DNA of 64,000 nt from contig CP170561.1 of the NCBI GenBank assembly GCA_042701975.1, positions 3,100,001 through 3,164,000 of the forward strand, in the 5' to 3' direction. Positions 16,665 through 26,393 of the stretch are shown here, in pieces. Each line of letters opens with the position of its first letter. Position 1 is the stretch's first letter. Under the pieces are notes generated by a model that did not search any database, was not told the origin of the DNA, and was given only the letters and a program-made list of their open reading frames with translations. The translations under genes and the position numbers were made by a program. The DNA is from JAFALK01 sp042701975 (lineage in GTDB: Bacteria > Pseudomonadota > Gammaproteobacteria > Burkholderiales > Burkholderiaceae_C).

Positions 16665-17717
16665 ATGTCCATGCGTTTCCTTGCGCGGAAGAATCAGTCA
16701 CGCGCAAATCGTCCTGTCTTGCACACTCGCCACGTTCTGGCGGTTTCCTGCGCTGCCTTCCTGAGTGCTTGCGGAGGTGGGGGCGGCGGCGGTTCAACGC
16801 CGTCCGGTCCGACGCCAAAGGTTGTCGATGTGGCCTTCGCTGCGACGTCCCAGTCGGTCACGGTGCCGACGGGCTACACCACCGTCACGATCGCGGGAAC
16901 TGGCGCAGGAGGCGCTGGCGGCACCTTCACCAAGGGGGGCGATGGCGGAACCTTGAGTGCTTCCTGGTCGCTGAGCGCGATCGGCAATCCGGCAACGCTG
17001 GTCGTCTACGTGGGCGAAGGCGGCAAGAATTCCGGCCATGTCACCACGGGAGAGGGCAACAGCGGAGCAGGCGGCGGCGGCGGTGCAACCGTGGTGGCCG
17101 CGTCCGGTGCCGCGCTGCTGATCGCGGCCGGCGGCGGCGGCGGCGCAGCGGGTCAAACGGTGGCTGCCTCGGGCGGCAGCGGTTGCGGCGGAAATGGTGG
17201 TGTTGCCGGCGGCTACACGACCATCGGCGGCCAGGGCGGTTCGGCAACTGGCATGGGCGGCGCCGCGGGCTATGTGTCGGGAAGCTCCACCATCTCCGGC
17301 GGAGCGGGCGGCAGCCTGAACGCCGCGGGCGCGATCGGCGTTGGTGGCGGCGGTGGCGCGGGCGGCGGCAGCTCCTGGGCGACCGGGGGGGCCGGCGGCG
17401 GCATCAACAACGGCGTGACAGACGGCGGCGGTGGCGGATTTGGCGGTGCAGCTGGCGTCAATGTGGTGACGAACAACGGCGGCCTGGGCGGCGGCGGCGC
17501 CGGCAACTACGGTGGCGGCGGTGGCGGCGGCTACGGCGGTGGCGGCGGCGGTGGCTATGTCGGCTATCCCGCCTACGGCGGTGGCGGCGGTGGCGGAAGC
17601 TCCCTTGTCGCGACCTCTGCCTCGGCCACGGTTTCCGCCTGTGCCGCTGCTGCGGGCACCGGCGGTGCAGCGGCGACAGGCGGCGGCAACGGCTCGGTCC
17701 GCATCACCTTCTCCTGA
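16665..17717 (+). CDS. Glycine-rich lipoprotein (Gly_rich domain family)
   Basis: This 350-residue protein begins with a basic region and a lipoprotein signal ending in the lipobox LSAC, with the lipidated cysteine at residue 36, followed by a run of seven glycines and a Ser/Thr/Pro spacer. From about residue 60 (VTVPTGYTTVTIAGTGAGGAGG) to the end the chain is roughly half glycine, with short hydrophobic strands (ATLVVYVGEGG, GAALLIAAGGGGGA) between glycine runs. It ends with TGGGNGSVRITFS, a typical closing strand of the glycine-rich domain also found in ALK receptors and bacterial surface proteins. The ribosome site GAGGGAGAG precedes ATG 16665. The protein should be anchored in the outer or inner membrane and exposed to the periplasm or surface; its role is unknown. 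Confidence 0.75.
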   Translation: MSMRFLARKNQSRANRPVLHTRHVLAVSCAAFLSACGGGGGGGSTPSGPTPKVVDVAFAATSQSVTVPTGYTTVTIAGTGAGGAGGTFTKGGDGGTLSASWSLSAIGNPATLVVYVGEGGKNSGHVTTGEGNSGAGGGGGATVVAASGAALLIAAGGGGGAAGQTVAASGGSGCGGNGGVAGGYTTIGGQGGSATGMGGAAGYVSGSSTISGGAGGSLNAAGAIGVGGGGGAGGGSSWATGGAGGGINNGVTDGGGGGFGGAAGVNVVTNNGGLGGGGAGNYGGGGGGGYGGGGGGGYVGYPAYGGGGGGGSSLVATSASATVSACAAAAGTGGAAATGGGNGSVRITFS

Positions 17718-17839
17718 TCCTCGTTCGAAGACTCGGCCGGCAGTGCAAGCAACGACGGCGCATCGGTGCTCGTTGTTTTGCCCTGCTGGCTTACAATGTC
17801 TCCTTGGCTTTTTCGCCAGGGTGTCGTTGAGAAATTCGA

Positions 17840-19243
17840 ATGAAATCAGATAGTTATGAAGTTACTCCTGCGCTCGGCGCCGCCCCGAAGATCGGCTTTG
17901 TGTCCCTCGGCTGCCCCAAGGCCCTGACCGACAGCGAACTGATCCTCACCCAGCTGCGCGCCGAAGGCTACGAGACCTCCAAGACCTTTGCCGGGGCGGA
18001 CTTGGTGATCGTGAACACCTGCGGCTTCATCGACGACGCCGTCAAGGAAAGCCTGGACACCATCGGTGAGGCTCTTGCCGAGAACGGCAAGGTGATCGTG
18101 ACCGGTTGCCTGGGCGCCAAGGGCAGCGACACGAACAAGGAATCCGGCGCCCTGGTGCGCGAGATGCATCCGTCGGTTCTGGCCGTTACGGGTCCGCACG
18201 CCACGCAGGAGGTGATGGACGCCGTCCACATCCATGTGCCCAAGCCGCACGATCCCTTCATCGACCTCGTGCCGGCCCAGGGCATCAAGCTCACGCCCAA
18301 GCACTACGCCTACCTGAAGATCAGCGAAGGCTGCAACCACCGCTGCTCCTTCTGCATCATCCCGAGCATGCGCGGCGACCTCGTTTCGCGTCCGATCGGC
18401 GATGTGCTGAACGAGGCGCGCGCCCTGTTCGAAAGCGGCGTGAAGGAACTGCTCGTCATCAGCCAGGACACCTCGGCCTACGGCGTGGACGTGAAGTACC
18501 GCACTGGCTTCTGGGACGGCAAGCCGGTCAAGACCCGCATGTACGACCTCGTCGCGCGCCTGGGCGAGATGGCCAAGCCTTATGGCGCCTGGGTGCGCCT
18601 GCACTACGTCTACCCGTATCCGCACGTGGACGAGGTGCTGCCGCTGATGGCTGAAGGCCTGATCCTTCCTTACCTGGACGTGCCGCTGCAGCATGCTCAT
18701 CCGGACGTGCTCAAGCGCATGAAGCGCCCGGCCAATGGCGAGAAGAACATGGAGCGCCTGGCCAAGTGGCGCGAGATCTGCCCGGAGATCGTGGTGCGCT
18801 CGACGTTCATTGCCGGCTTCCCCGGCGAGACGGAAGAAGAGTTCCAGTACCTGCTCGACTTCATGCAGGAAGCGCGCATCGACCGCGCCGGCTGCTTTGC
18901 CTATTCGCCGGTGGAAGGCGCGGGCGCCAACAATCTGCCCGGTGCGCTGCCCGATGAAGTGCGCAACGAGCGCCAGGCCCGTTTCATGAAGATGGCTGAA
19001 GCCGTCTCCACGCAAAAGCTGGCCGAGCGCGTGGGCGCCACCATGCAGGTGCTGATCGACAAGGCGCCGGCCATGGGTCGCAAGGGCGGCGTGGGCCGCA
19101 CCTATGCCGATGCCCCGGAGATCGACGGCACCGTGCGCATCCTGCCGCCGGAGAAGGCCAGCAAGACCATGAAGGTCGGTGACTTCGCCAAGGTGCGCAT
19201 CGTTGCCACCGAAGGACACGACCTCATTGGCATGCTCCTATGA
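17840..19243 (+). CDS. rimO: Ribosomal protein S12 methylthiotransferase RimO
   Basis: A 467-residue radical-SAM enzyme that adds a methylthio group to the conserved aspartate of ribosomal protein S12. The N-terminal UPF0004 domain supplies three cysteines of the first cluster (LGCPKALTDSE, NTCGFIDDA, TGCLGAKG). The radical-SAM domain has the CNHRCSFC motif near residues 170-177, and a C-terminal TRAM domain covers about residues 400-465. Length fits the Burkholderiales RimO form. The stop overlaps the downstream lyase gene (ATGA). A possible promoter (TACAAT) lies about 45 bp upstream. Confidence 0.96.
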   Translation: MKSDSYEVTPALGAAPKIGFVSLGCPKALTDSELILTQLRAEGYETSKTFAGADLVIVNTCGFIDDAVKESLDTIGEALAENGKVIVTGCLGAKGSDTNKESGALVREMHPSVLAVTGPHATQEVMDAVHIHVPKPHDPFIDLVPAQGIKLTPKHYAYLKISEGCNHRCSFCIIPSMRGDLVSRPIGDVLNEARALFESGVKELLVISQDTSAYGVDVKYRTGFWDGKPVKTRMYDLVARLGEMAKPYGAWVRLHYVYPYPHVDEVLPLMAEGLILPYLDVPLQHAHPDVLKRMKRPANGEKNMERLAKWREICPEIVVRSTFIAGFPGETEEEFQYLLDFMQEARIDRAGCFAYSPVEGAGANNLPGALPDEVRNERQARFMKMAEAVSTQKLAERVGATMQVLIDKAPAMGRKGGVGRTYADAPEIDGTVRILPPEKASKTMKVGDFAKVRIVATEGHDLIGMLL

Positions 19244-20421
19244 GCGGCAAGAAGTCGATCTCGACGGAACAGATTCACCACCCCTACACGCCGCCCGAAG
19301 GCTGGAGCGCCCAGCCGGTGCCGGTCTACAAGGGCTCGACCGTGTTCTTCAAGGACACGGCCGACATGCGCAAGCCGCGCCCGCGCGACGGCAAGACCTA
19401 CCGCTACGGCCTGCACGGCACGCCGACGAGCTACACGCTCGCCGCGCGGCTTTGCACGCTCGAAGGCGCGGAGTTCTGCTTGCTCACGCCCAGCGGCCTG
19501 TCGGCGCTCTCGTTGATCAACCTGGCCCTGCTTGGGCCCGGTGACGAAGTGCTGGTGCCGGACAACGTCTACTACCCCAACCGCGCCATGCTGGACCACA
19601 CGATGGCCCGCTTCGGCGTGAGCTGTCGTGCATACGACCCGCTCGACGCGGCGGCGCTGCAGCTCGGTGAGAAGACGCGCATGCTGTGGCTGGAAGCCGC
19701 GGGTTCGATCACGCTGGAGTTCCCCGACATGGCCGGCCTGATCCGCCGCTGCCGCGAGGCGGGCGTGCTCGTCGCGCTGGACAACACCTGGGGTGCGGGC
19801 GTGGCTTTCAAGCCCTTCGAGATCGCAGATGGCGAGGGCGGCACGATCGGCGTGGACATCTCCATGCAGGCGCTGACCAAGTACCCCTCGGGTGGTGCCG
19901 ACGTGCTGGCCGGCGCGGTCTACACGCGCGATGCGGCGCTGCACGGCAAGCTCAATGATTGCCACGAGCACCTCGGCCTGCAGCTGGCTTCCAACGACGT
20001 AGAGTTGCTGCTGCGCGGCTTGCCAACGCTGGAGCTGCGCTACCGCCAACAGGACGCGACGACGCGCACTCTGGCGCAATGGATGCAAGGCCGGCCGGAA
20101 ATCGCGCAAGTGCTGCATCCGGCGCTGGCAGGCTCGCCGGGACACGCGTTCTGGGCGGCTCAGGGCAATGGCGGCGCGGCCTGCCTGTTCTCTGCCGTGT
20201 TCAAGCCCGAATACGCCACCGCTCAAGTGGACCGTTACATCGACGCACTCCAGCTCTTCGGCGTCGGCTATTCCTGGGCCGGCCCGATGAGCCTGGCCGT
20301 GCCGTACAACATCAGCCGCAAGCGCTCGTTTGCCGAGGGTGTGGTGGTGCGGTTTGCGATCGGGCTGGAGGCTGAGGCTGACTTGCGCGCAGACCTGGAG
20401 CAGGCTTTCAAGGCCCTCTAG
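19240..20421 (+). CDS. metC: PLP-dependent cystathionine beta-lyase (MetC-like)
   Basis: A 393-residue Cys/Met-metabolism enzyme of fold type I, predicted to split cystathionine into homocysteine, pyruvate and ammonia in methionine synthesis. The PLP-binding lysine is in SMQALTKYPSGGADVL (near residue 214). The N-terminal YRYGLHGTPTSYTL, the ALDNTWGAG aspartate loop and the C-terminal GYSWAGPMSL/RFAIGLE region match the proteobacterial MetC group rather than gamma-synthases. It is coupled to rimO by a four-base overlap, although the two functions are unrelated. Related lyases differ mainly in substrate, so the assignment is to the family with a likely MetC role. Confidence 0.85.
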   Translation: MSGKKSISTEQIHHPYTPPEGWSAQPVPVYKGSTVFFKDTADMRKPRPRDGKTYRYGLHGTPTSYTLAARLCTLEGAEFCLLTPSGLSALSLINLALLGPGDEVLVPDNVYYPNRAMLDHTMARFGVSCRAYDPLDAAALQLGEKTRMLWLEAAGSITLEFPDMAGLIRRCREAGVLVALDNTWGAGVAFKPFEIADGEGGTIGVDISMQALTKYPSGGADVLAGAVYTRDAALHGKLNDCHEHLGLQLASNDVELLLRGLPTLELRYRQQDATTRTLAQWMQGRPEIAQVLHPALAGSPGHAFWAAQGNGGAACLFSAVFKPEYATAQVDRYIDALQLFGVGYSWAGPMSLAVPYNISRKRSFAEGVVVRFAIGLEAEADLRADLEQAFKAL

Positions 20422-20960
20422 GCGCGGCCTATGGAGTCTGCCGTCCAGCGCCGAATGGTTGCCCGCAGCCGAGCCATCTCCTGAGAGCTGAGCGGCATCG
20501 TGGCAACCAGTTCGAGGACCTGAGGTGCCGTCACGAACGCGTGCAGGAGCATCGCCATGCAAAAGTCGCGATCCTTCGGGCGGCCGGCCCAGGCCTTGGA
20601 CAAGAAGAGATCGACGAGGTCCAGGCAATAGCCCACGCGGCCGTCGGTGTTCTCGTTCTGAACGCGATGGACACGGCTCAACCAGTCTGCGGGCAGGATG
20701 GCCGTGCTGGGATCCACGCCTTGCGCGTAGTAGCCGAACTCTTCCTGGAAGGGCGATCCCTCGCCGATATGGACGTCGATGTCGTGCGACTTGTCCGGAG
20801 CGTTGAGAGGATAGATGTCGGCCTCCATCGAGGCGGTGAATTCGGGACGTGGATTGGGTTTGGCGCCCAGCACTGACTGGCTGCCGACGATGACAAATTC
20901 GTACTCGCCCGTGATCTGCGCGCAAGCCCGGATGATGTGCTCGAGCTGTTCTCGTGTCAT
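20418..20960 (-). CDS. DUF6036-type nucleotidyltransferase, putative toxin-like partner
   Basis: This 180-residue protein has a minimal nucleotidyltransferase core: a central strand and GSQS motif (residues 26-29, FVIVGSQSVLG), an acidic D48 in EADIYP, and DID at residues 60-62 (HDIDVHIGE). It ends in a small helical domain (LDLVDLFLSKAWAGRPKDRDF). The start overlaps the stop of an XRE-type regulator gene (ATGA), as in type II or type IV toxin-antitoxin and related phage-defence pairs. The family is annotated as nucleotidyltransferase but targets are unknown. It converges on metC with a four-base overlap of coding ends, and its stop falls within the last codons of metC. Confidence 0.75.
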   Translation of the reverse strand: MTREQLEHIIRACAQITGEYEFVIVGSQSVLGAKPNPRPEFTASMEADIYPLNAPDKSHDIDVHIGEGSPFQEEFGYYAQGVDPSTAILPADWLSRVHRVQNENTDGRVGYCLDLVDLFLSKAWAGRPKDRDFCMAMLLHAFVTAPQVLELVATMPLSSQEMARLRATIRRWTADSIGRA

Positions 20961-21652
20961 GGCTTGCGGCTTTGCAAGGCAGGCGTCCCAACATCGGTGC
21001 CAAGCACGATACCGCTCTTGAGTTGCTTGACTTCCTTGAGCACCCGCAGGCGCTCCGGCTCAGAGAGGATGGTCACGAGCGGCGAGGCCTGCCGCAATTC
21101 CTTGGCGTTCTGAGTCTGGCCCAGCACCTTGCGAAAGGTGCGGCGCGCAAGGATCTTCTCCCACTCCTTCCACAAGGACATGGAGCGTGACTCCGGCGCC
21201 TGCTCCATCCAGCGGTTCAATGTGTTCTTAGCATCTCCCAGCAGCGCTGGATTGCGCCCCAGCGTACGAATCGCTGCCGCGTGCAGTGCGAGGCTTTGCA
21301 GGTCCTGCAAGCCATGCGCTTCAGGACTTGAACGCACGTGGATCGTTACTTCTGGGCGGGCTCGAGTCGATCTTGCAGCGGCGGTACCGGCAGGCGCAGG
21401 CCGAAGTGTGTCGCCAGCGAGAAAGGCCAGTTCGCCACTGACGCCCAGGATGGACATCACGCGCAGGTAGTTGCCCATCGACGGGCCTGGGCTGCCGGAT
21501 TCAATCGCGCTCAAAGTGGTCCTGGAAAGCCCAGCCCGCTCGGCCATCTCGACCGTGCCGATCCCTTGCGACTTGCGCAATTGCTTGAGGCGATCGCCGA
21601 GCTGCAGCAGCAGTTGCCGCTCCAGGACGGTCATGGGGTTTTCAGCTGTCAT
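20957..21652 (-). CDS. XRE-family helix-turn-helix protein, probable autorepressor/antitoxin
   Basis: A 231-residue protein with an N-terminal Cro/CI-type HTH (residues about 15-75: LGDRLKQLRKSQGIGTVEMAERAGLSRTTLSAIESG). The C-terminal domain is not recognised; it contains a central helical region (LNRWMEQAPESRSMSLWKEWEKIL) and ends near KSGIVLGTDVG. It is translationally coupled to the downstream nucleotidyltransferase gene. Inverted repeats with TTTGTC/GACAAA half-sites lie directly upstream and touch the start codon, which suggests self-repression. ATG 21652 is used; ATG 21634 is an alternative. Confidence 0.8.
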   Translation of the reverse strand: MTAENPMTVLERQLLLQLGDRLKQLRKSQGIGTVEMAERAGLSRTTLSAIESGSPGPSMGNYLRVMSILGVSGELAFLAGDTLRPAPAGTAAARSTRARPEVTIHVRSSPEAHGLQDLQSLALHAAAIRTLGRNPALLGDAKNTLNRWMEQAPESRSMSLWKEWEKILARRTFRKVLGQTQNAKELRQASPLVTILSEPERLRVLKEVKQLKSGIVLGTDVGTPALQSRKP

Positions 21653-21692
21653 TTGTCCAAAATATTAGACAAATTCGAATGATTTGTCTAAT
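21652..21692. promoter_or_regulatory. Operator region of the XRE/nucleotidyltransferase pair
   Basis: A perfect inverted repeat ATTAGACAAAT-N7-ATTTGTCTAAT spans 21664-21692. A further TTTGTC half-site at 21652-21657 faces the GACAAA at 21668-21673. The region is much richer in A+T than its surroundings and overlaps the expected promoter and start of the XRE gene, so repressor binding would block transcription. Confidence 0.65.
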
Positions 21693-21721
21693 TTGATGGT
21701 CAAATTATTGAGCTGATCAAC

Positions 21722-22171
21722 TTAACGCGAGCGTTCCTTCATCGCGCGTTCGACCTCGCGCTTGCCTTCGCGCTCCTTGATCGTGTTGCGCTTGTCGGCC
21801 GAGTCCTTGCCCTTGGCCAGGGCGATGTCGGCCTTGATACGGCCGCCCTTGTAGTGCAGGTTCAGCGGCACGAGCGTGAAGCCGCGCTGCTCGACCTTGC
21901 CCACCAAGCGGCGGATCTCGTCCTTCTTGAGCAGCAGCTTCTTGGTGCGGTCGGCCAGCGGGTTGACGTGGGTGGAGGCGGTGCGCAGCGGGTTGATGCG
22001 GCAGCCGATCAGGAACAGCTCACCGTCTCGGATCATCACGTAGCCATCGGTCAGCTGAACCTGGCCGGCGCGCACGGCCTTGACTTCCCAACCTTCGAGG
22101 ACCATGCCGGCTTCGAATTGTTCTTCGATGTGGTATTCGAAACGGGCGCGGCGGTTTTCTGCAATCGACAT
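21722..22171 (-). CDS. smpB: SsrA-binding protein SmpB
   Basis: A 149-residue protein that binds tmRNA and brings it to stalled ribosomes for trans-translation. The beta-barrel signature is clear (AENRRARFEYHIEEQFEAGMVLEGWEVKAVRAGQVQLTDGY), as are the RRLVGKVEQRGFTLVPL and LAKGKDSADKR segments. The C-terminal basic tail (TIKEREGKREVERAMKERSR) inserts in the decoding centre. ATG 22171 (MSIAENRR) is the usual start; earlier in-frame ATGs would run into the divergent ratA. The smpB/ratA divergent pair is conserved across Beta- and Gammaproteobacteria. Confidence 0.97.
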   Translation of the reverse strand: MSIAENRRARFEYHIEEQFEAGMVLEGWEVKAVRAGQVQLTDGYVMIRDGELFLIGCRINPLRTASTHVNPLADRTKKLLLKKDEIRRLVGKVEQRGFTLVPLNLHYKGGRIKADIALAKGKDSADKRNTIKEREGKREVERAMKERSR

Positions 22172-22186
22172 AATGCTGACCATTGT

Positions 22187-22627
22187 ATGAAGCAAGTGAA
22201 AAAGTCAGTCCTGCTCTGGTACAGCCCTGCCGAGATGTACGCCCTGGTGACCGGCGTGGAGCAATACCCCAAGTTCCTCCCCTGGTGTGCCTCGGCCGAG
22301 GTGCTCGAGCGCCGCGCCGACGGCCTCACGGCCCGTGTCGACATGGCCATCTCAGGCATCCGCCAGTCCTTCACCACCCGCAACACGCACGTGCCGGACC
22401 AGAGCGTGCACATGCAGCTGGTTGAGGGCCCGTTCTCCAAGCTGGACGGCATCTGGAAGTTCCTGCCGCTGTCCAATCCTCAGGCCTGCAAGATCGAGTT
22501 CGAGATGACGTACGCCTTCTCCAATCGTGCGCTTGAATTGGTCGTCAGCCCGGTTTTCGACCAGGTGGCCAACACGCTGGTCGATCGTTTCGTCAAGCGC
22601 GCGGAGAGCGTCTACGGTGCGCGTTGA
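22187..22627 (+). CDS. ratA: RatA/Coq10-family START-domain protein
   Basis: A 146-residue protein of the polyketide cyclase/START superfamily (Coq10 group): SPAEMYALVTGVEQYPKFLPWCASAEVLERRADGLTARVDM followed by FSKLDGIWKFLPL and the C-terminal helix VVSPVFDQVANTLVDRFVKRAESVYG. In E. coli RatA was described as a 50S-binding toxin that blocks subunit joining; homologues bind ubiquinone-like lipids, so the physiological role is disputed. It is divergent from smpB by 15 bp and overlaps the GTG start of rnfH, the conserved arrangement. Confidence 0.92.
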   Translation: MKQVKKSVLLWYSPAEMYALVTGVEQYPKFLPWCASAEVLERRADGLTARVDMAISGIRQSFTTRNTHVPDQSVHMQLVEGPFSKLDGIWKFLPLSNPQACKIEFEMTYAFSNRALELVVSPVFDQVANTLVDRFVKRAESVYGAR

Positions 22628-22949
22628 ACTGGTTTGGAGCCCGGAGGCCGGCGATGTGCGGCACGTGTGGCTCGAAGTGCAAGAAGGCGCCAGCATCGAG
22701 CAGGCGCTACGCGGCTGCGCTGCGTTTGCCGATCAGCTGCCGCGGCTGCTTGAGTTGAAGATCGGCATCTGGGGTTGTGTGCGGCCGTTGATGACGCTGC
22801 TGCGCGAGCGGGACCGCATCGAGGTCTATCGCGAGCTGACGGTCGATCCGAAGGAGGCGCGGCGCCAGCGCTACCGGGCCAAGGGCGAACGGATTGTTTC
22901 GCGGCATCGGCCGCTCGCAGGCAAGACCCAAAGCAAGGGCAAGGCCTGA
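22617..22949 (+). CDS. rnfH: RnfH-family ubiquitin-like protein (UPF0125)
   Basis: A 110-residue beta-grasp protein starting at GTG 22617 inside the end of ratA. The family motif runs from VELVWSPEAGDVRHVWLEVQEGASIEQAL to KIGIWGCVRPLMTLLRERDRIEVYRELTVDPKEARRQRYRAKG. The function is unknown; its partner in many genomes is RatA. The GTG start is supported by the overlap and by homologous N-termini. Confidence 0.93.
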   Translation: MRVELVWSPEAGDVRHVWLEVQEGASIEQALRGCAAFADQLPRLLELKIGIWGCVRPLMTLLRERDRIEVYRELTVDPKEARRQRYRAKGERIVSRHRPLAGKTQSKGKA

Positions 22950-22953
22950 TCGA

Positions 22954-23469
22954 TCAGCCGCCCTTGCAGTCGCTGGCGATGGTGGTGCGGGCGCGCTGCA
23001 TTTCAGTGGCGCGGCGCTCATCGCTCATGAAGTCGCCACCCGCGCCGGTACGAAGCGGCACGCCGGATTCCAGCGTGGCGAGACCTTCGCGGGCACGGGA
23101 GCAGCTCTCGCGCTTTTGCGCAGCGATCTTTGCTTCCTCGGCCTTCTTCTTGGCCTCTTGATCGGCCTGTTCCTGCTTCTTCTTGGCCTGCGCTTCCAGC
23201 TCCGCCTTGGTGGGCGGCGCGCTGGCAGGCGTGGACGCGGCAGGAGCTGCCTGGTTGACCGGCTTGCCGTCTTGCAGCGTCACGATCTGGATCGGCGGCG
23301 CACCGGGCGGGCGCTGCAGGATGTTGGCGGCCGGCGTGCCCGGCGGCGGCGGCATGTCGCTGTACTGGATCTTGCCGTTGGCGTCCTTCCATTTCCATTG
23401 CGCCTGGGCGGGCAGGGCGGTGATCAGGAGCGCTGTTGCGGTCAGCAGGAGCGATGCGATTTTGTGCAT
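22954..23469 (-). CDS. Secreted DUF4124 domain protein
   Basis: A 171-residue protein with a signal peptide (residues 1-23, cleaved after AQA) followed at once by the DUF4124 core WKWKDANGKIQYSDMPPPPGTPAANI. The middle is Pro/Ala-rich and then a highly charged Lys/Glu/Ala helix (AKKKQEQADQEAKKKAEEAKI) precedes a conserved cysteine-containing end (CSRAREGLATLESG...DCKGG). It is periplasmic or envelope-associated; function unknown. It converges with rnfH four bases away. Confidence 0.88.
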   Translation of the reverse strand: MHKIASLLLTATALLITALPAQAQWKWKDANGKIQYSDMPPPPGTPAANILQRPPGAPPIQIVTLQDGKPVNQAAPAASTPASAPPTKAELEAQAKKKQEQADQEAKKKAEEAKIAAQKRESCSRAREGLATLESGVPLRTGAGGDFMSDERRATEMQRARTTIASDCKGG

Positions 23470-23526
23470 GCGAACGAGTGTAGTCCGGGGATGGCGTTAG
23501 CACGCGAGGGAAATCGTGACTCTCCG

Positions 23527-23532
23527 TATAAT
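23527..23532 (+). promoter_or_regulatory. guaB: Probable -10 box of the guaB promoter
   Basis: A consensus TATAAT lies 27 bp upstream of the guaB start. No good -35 hexamer is visible 16-18 bp before it, so the promoter assignment rests on the -10 only. Confidence 0.45.
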
Positions 23533-23558
23533 GCCGCTTTGCGACCGGAGTTTTCCCC

Positions 23559-25028
<1,470 letters not shown>

Positions 25029-25043
25029 TCGAGCAGATCACAG

Positions 25044-25067
25044 ACGGGGCTTCGGCCCCGTTTGTTC
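25044..25067 (+). terminator. Rho-independent terminator after guaB
   Basis: Stem ACGGGGC/GCCCCGT (25044-25050, 25055-25061) with a stable TTCG tetraloop is followed by TTGTTCATT. It lies 16 bases after the guaB stop and separates guaB from the MFS gene. Confidence 0.8.
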
Positions 25068-25094
25068 ATTCCAGGATCAATCCAGGAGACAAAT

Positions 25095-26393
25095 TTGAGC
25101 AGTCCAAAAGCCAAGCCGGCCGCCGGCATGGGCTTCATCATGGTCGCGGTGCTGATCGACATGATCTCGATCGGCCTGATGATTCCGGTGCTGCCGCCGC
25201 TGGTGGGCACCTTCACGGGCAACGAGTCGGAGCACACGCTCGCGCAACTGGCCGTGACCTTCGCCTTTTGCATCGCCAACTTCCTGAGCTCGCCCATCCT
25301 GGGCGGCCTGTCGGATCGCTACGGCCGCCGCAAGGTGCTGCTGATCGGCTTCTCGGGCCTGGCGCTGTCCTTCTTCGTCACGGCCATGGCCACGGCGCTG
25401 TGGATGCTGATCGTCGTGCGGCTGTTCAGCGGCGCGATGCAGTCCAACATCGCCATCGCCAACGCGTATGTGGCCGACATCACGCCGCCCGAGCAGCGCA
25501 TGCAGCGCTACGGGCAACTGGGCGCGGCCTTCGGCATGGGTTTCATCCTGGGCCCGGTGCTCGGCGGCATCCTCGGAGATCCGAAGACGCAGCTGTTCGA
25601 AATGGCCGACGGGCACCATCTCGTGCAGGGCAGCCTGCACCTGCCGTTCTTCGTTGCAGGCAGCCTGGCCATCTTGAACTGGCTGTATGGCTTCTTCGTG
25701 CTGCCGGAATCTCTGGCGCCTGAAAACCGTCGCCGCTTCGATTGGAGAAAAGCCAACCCGCTGGCCGCGTTCTCGCGCGTGAAGGCGCTCAAAGGCGTGG
25801 GCCCGCTGATTTACGTGATCGGCTTCTCGGGCCTGGCGCAGACCATCGTTCAGAGCTGCTGGGTGCTCTACACCGGCCACAGGCTGGGCTGGGGGCCGCT
25901 GGACAACGGCCTGTCGCTGCTGGGCGTGGGCGTGATGTCCGTGCTGATGCAGGGCGTGCTGCTCAAGCCGATCATGAAGATCATGCCGGTCAGCCGCATC
26001 GTGCTGCTGGGCCTGGGCATCTCCGTGATCACCAACACCGTGATCGGCCTGGCCACCGAAGGCTGGATGGTCTATGCCTGTATCGTCGCGGGTGGCCTTG
26101 GCTACGCGGCCGGCCCTGCGCTGCAGAGTCAGATCTCCAAGGCCGCCAGCGCCCACAACCAGGGCGAGACCATGGGCGCCATCTCCTCGCTGAACAGCCT
26201 GATGGCCGTCGTCGCGCCGCCGGTCGGCCTGGGCCTGATGTACCTGGTGGCCGACCTGCCCAAGACCGATCTGCGCATCGGAGCTCCCTTCTTCTTCATC
26301 GCCGTGCTGCAAGCCTGCTCTGTGGTCTTTGCGCGGCGCTTCTTCGCCACGCTGCCGCCGGAAACTGAGCCGGCGGTGCCCGCCGGAGCCTGA
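25095..26393 (+). CDS. MFS transporter (TetA/TCR-like, DHA1 drug:H+ antiporter group)
   Basis: A 432-residue, 12-helix transporter. It has the DHA1 motif A in loop 2-3 (GGLSDRYGRRKVLLIG) and the motif-C-like AAFGMGFILGPVLGGILG in helix 5, a signature of antiporters that export drugs or metabolites. The start is taken as TTG 25095 because AGGAG lies seven bases upstream; no ATG is well placed. An upstream frame extends to 25062 but overlaps the terminator. The stop is five bases before guaA, so the gene is coupled to guaA. A role in exporting purines or analogues is suggested only by position. Confidence 0.85.
   Translation: MSSPKAKPAAGMGFIMVAVLIDMISIGLMIPVLPPLVGTFTGNESEHTLAQLAVTFAFCIANFLSSPILGGLSDRYGRRKVLLIGFSGLALSFFVTAMATALWMLIVVRLFSGAMQSNIAIANAYVADITPPEQRMQRYGQLGAAFGMGFILGPVLGGILGDPKTQLFEMADGHHLVQGSLHLPFFVAGSLAILNWLYGFFVLPESLAPENRRRFDWRKANPLAAFSRVKALKGVGPLIYVIGFSGLAQTIVQSCWVLYTGHRLGWGPLDNGLSLLGVGVMSVLMQGVLLKPIMKIMPVSRIVLLGLGISVITNTVIGLATEGWMVYACIVAGGLGYAAGPALQSQISKAASAHNQGETMGAISSLNSLMAVVAPPVGLGLMYLVADLPKTDLRIGAPFFFIAVLQACSVVFARRFFATLPPETEPAVPAGA

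Noticed and set aside
16489..16764. Small plus-strand frame before the glycine-rich lipoprotein
   Set aside because: It overlaps the signal peptide region of the lipoprotein in another frame and lacks a ribosome site or homology.
17846..19219. Open frame of 457 codons opposite rimO
   Set aside because: rimO is intact with all its iron-sulfur motifs; the antisense frame has no recognisable feature and no ribosome site.
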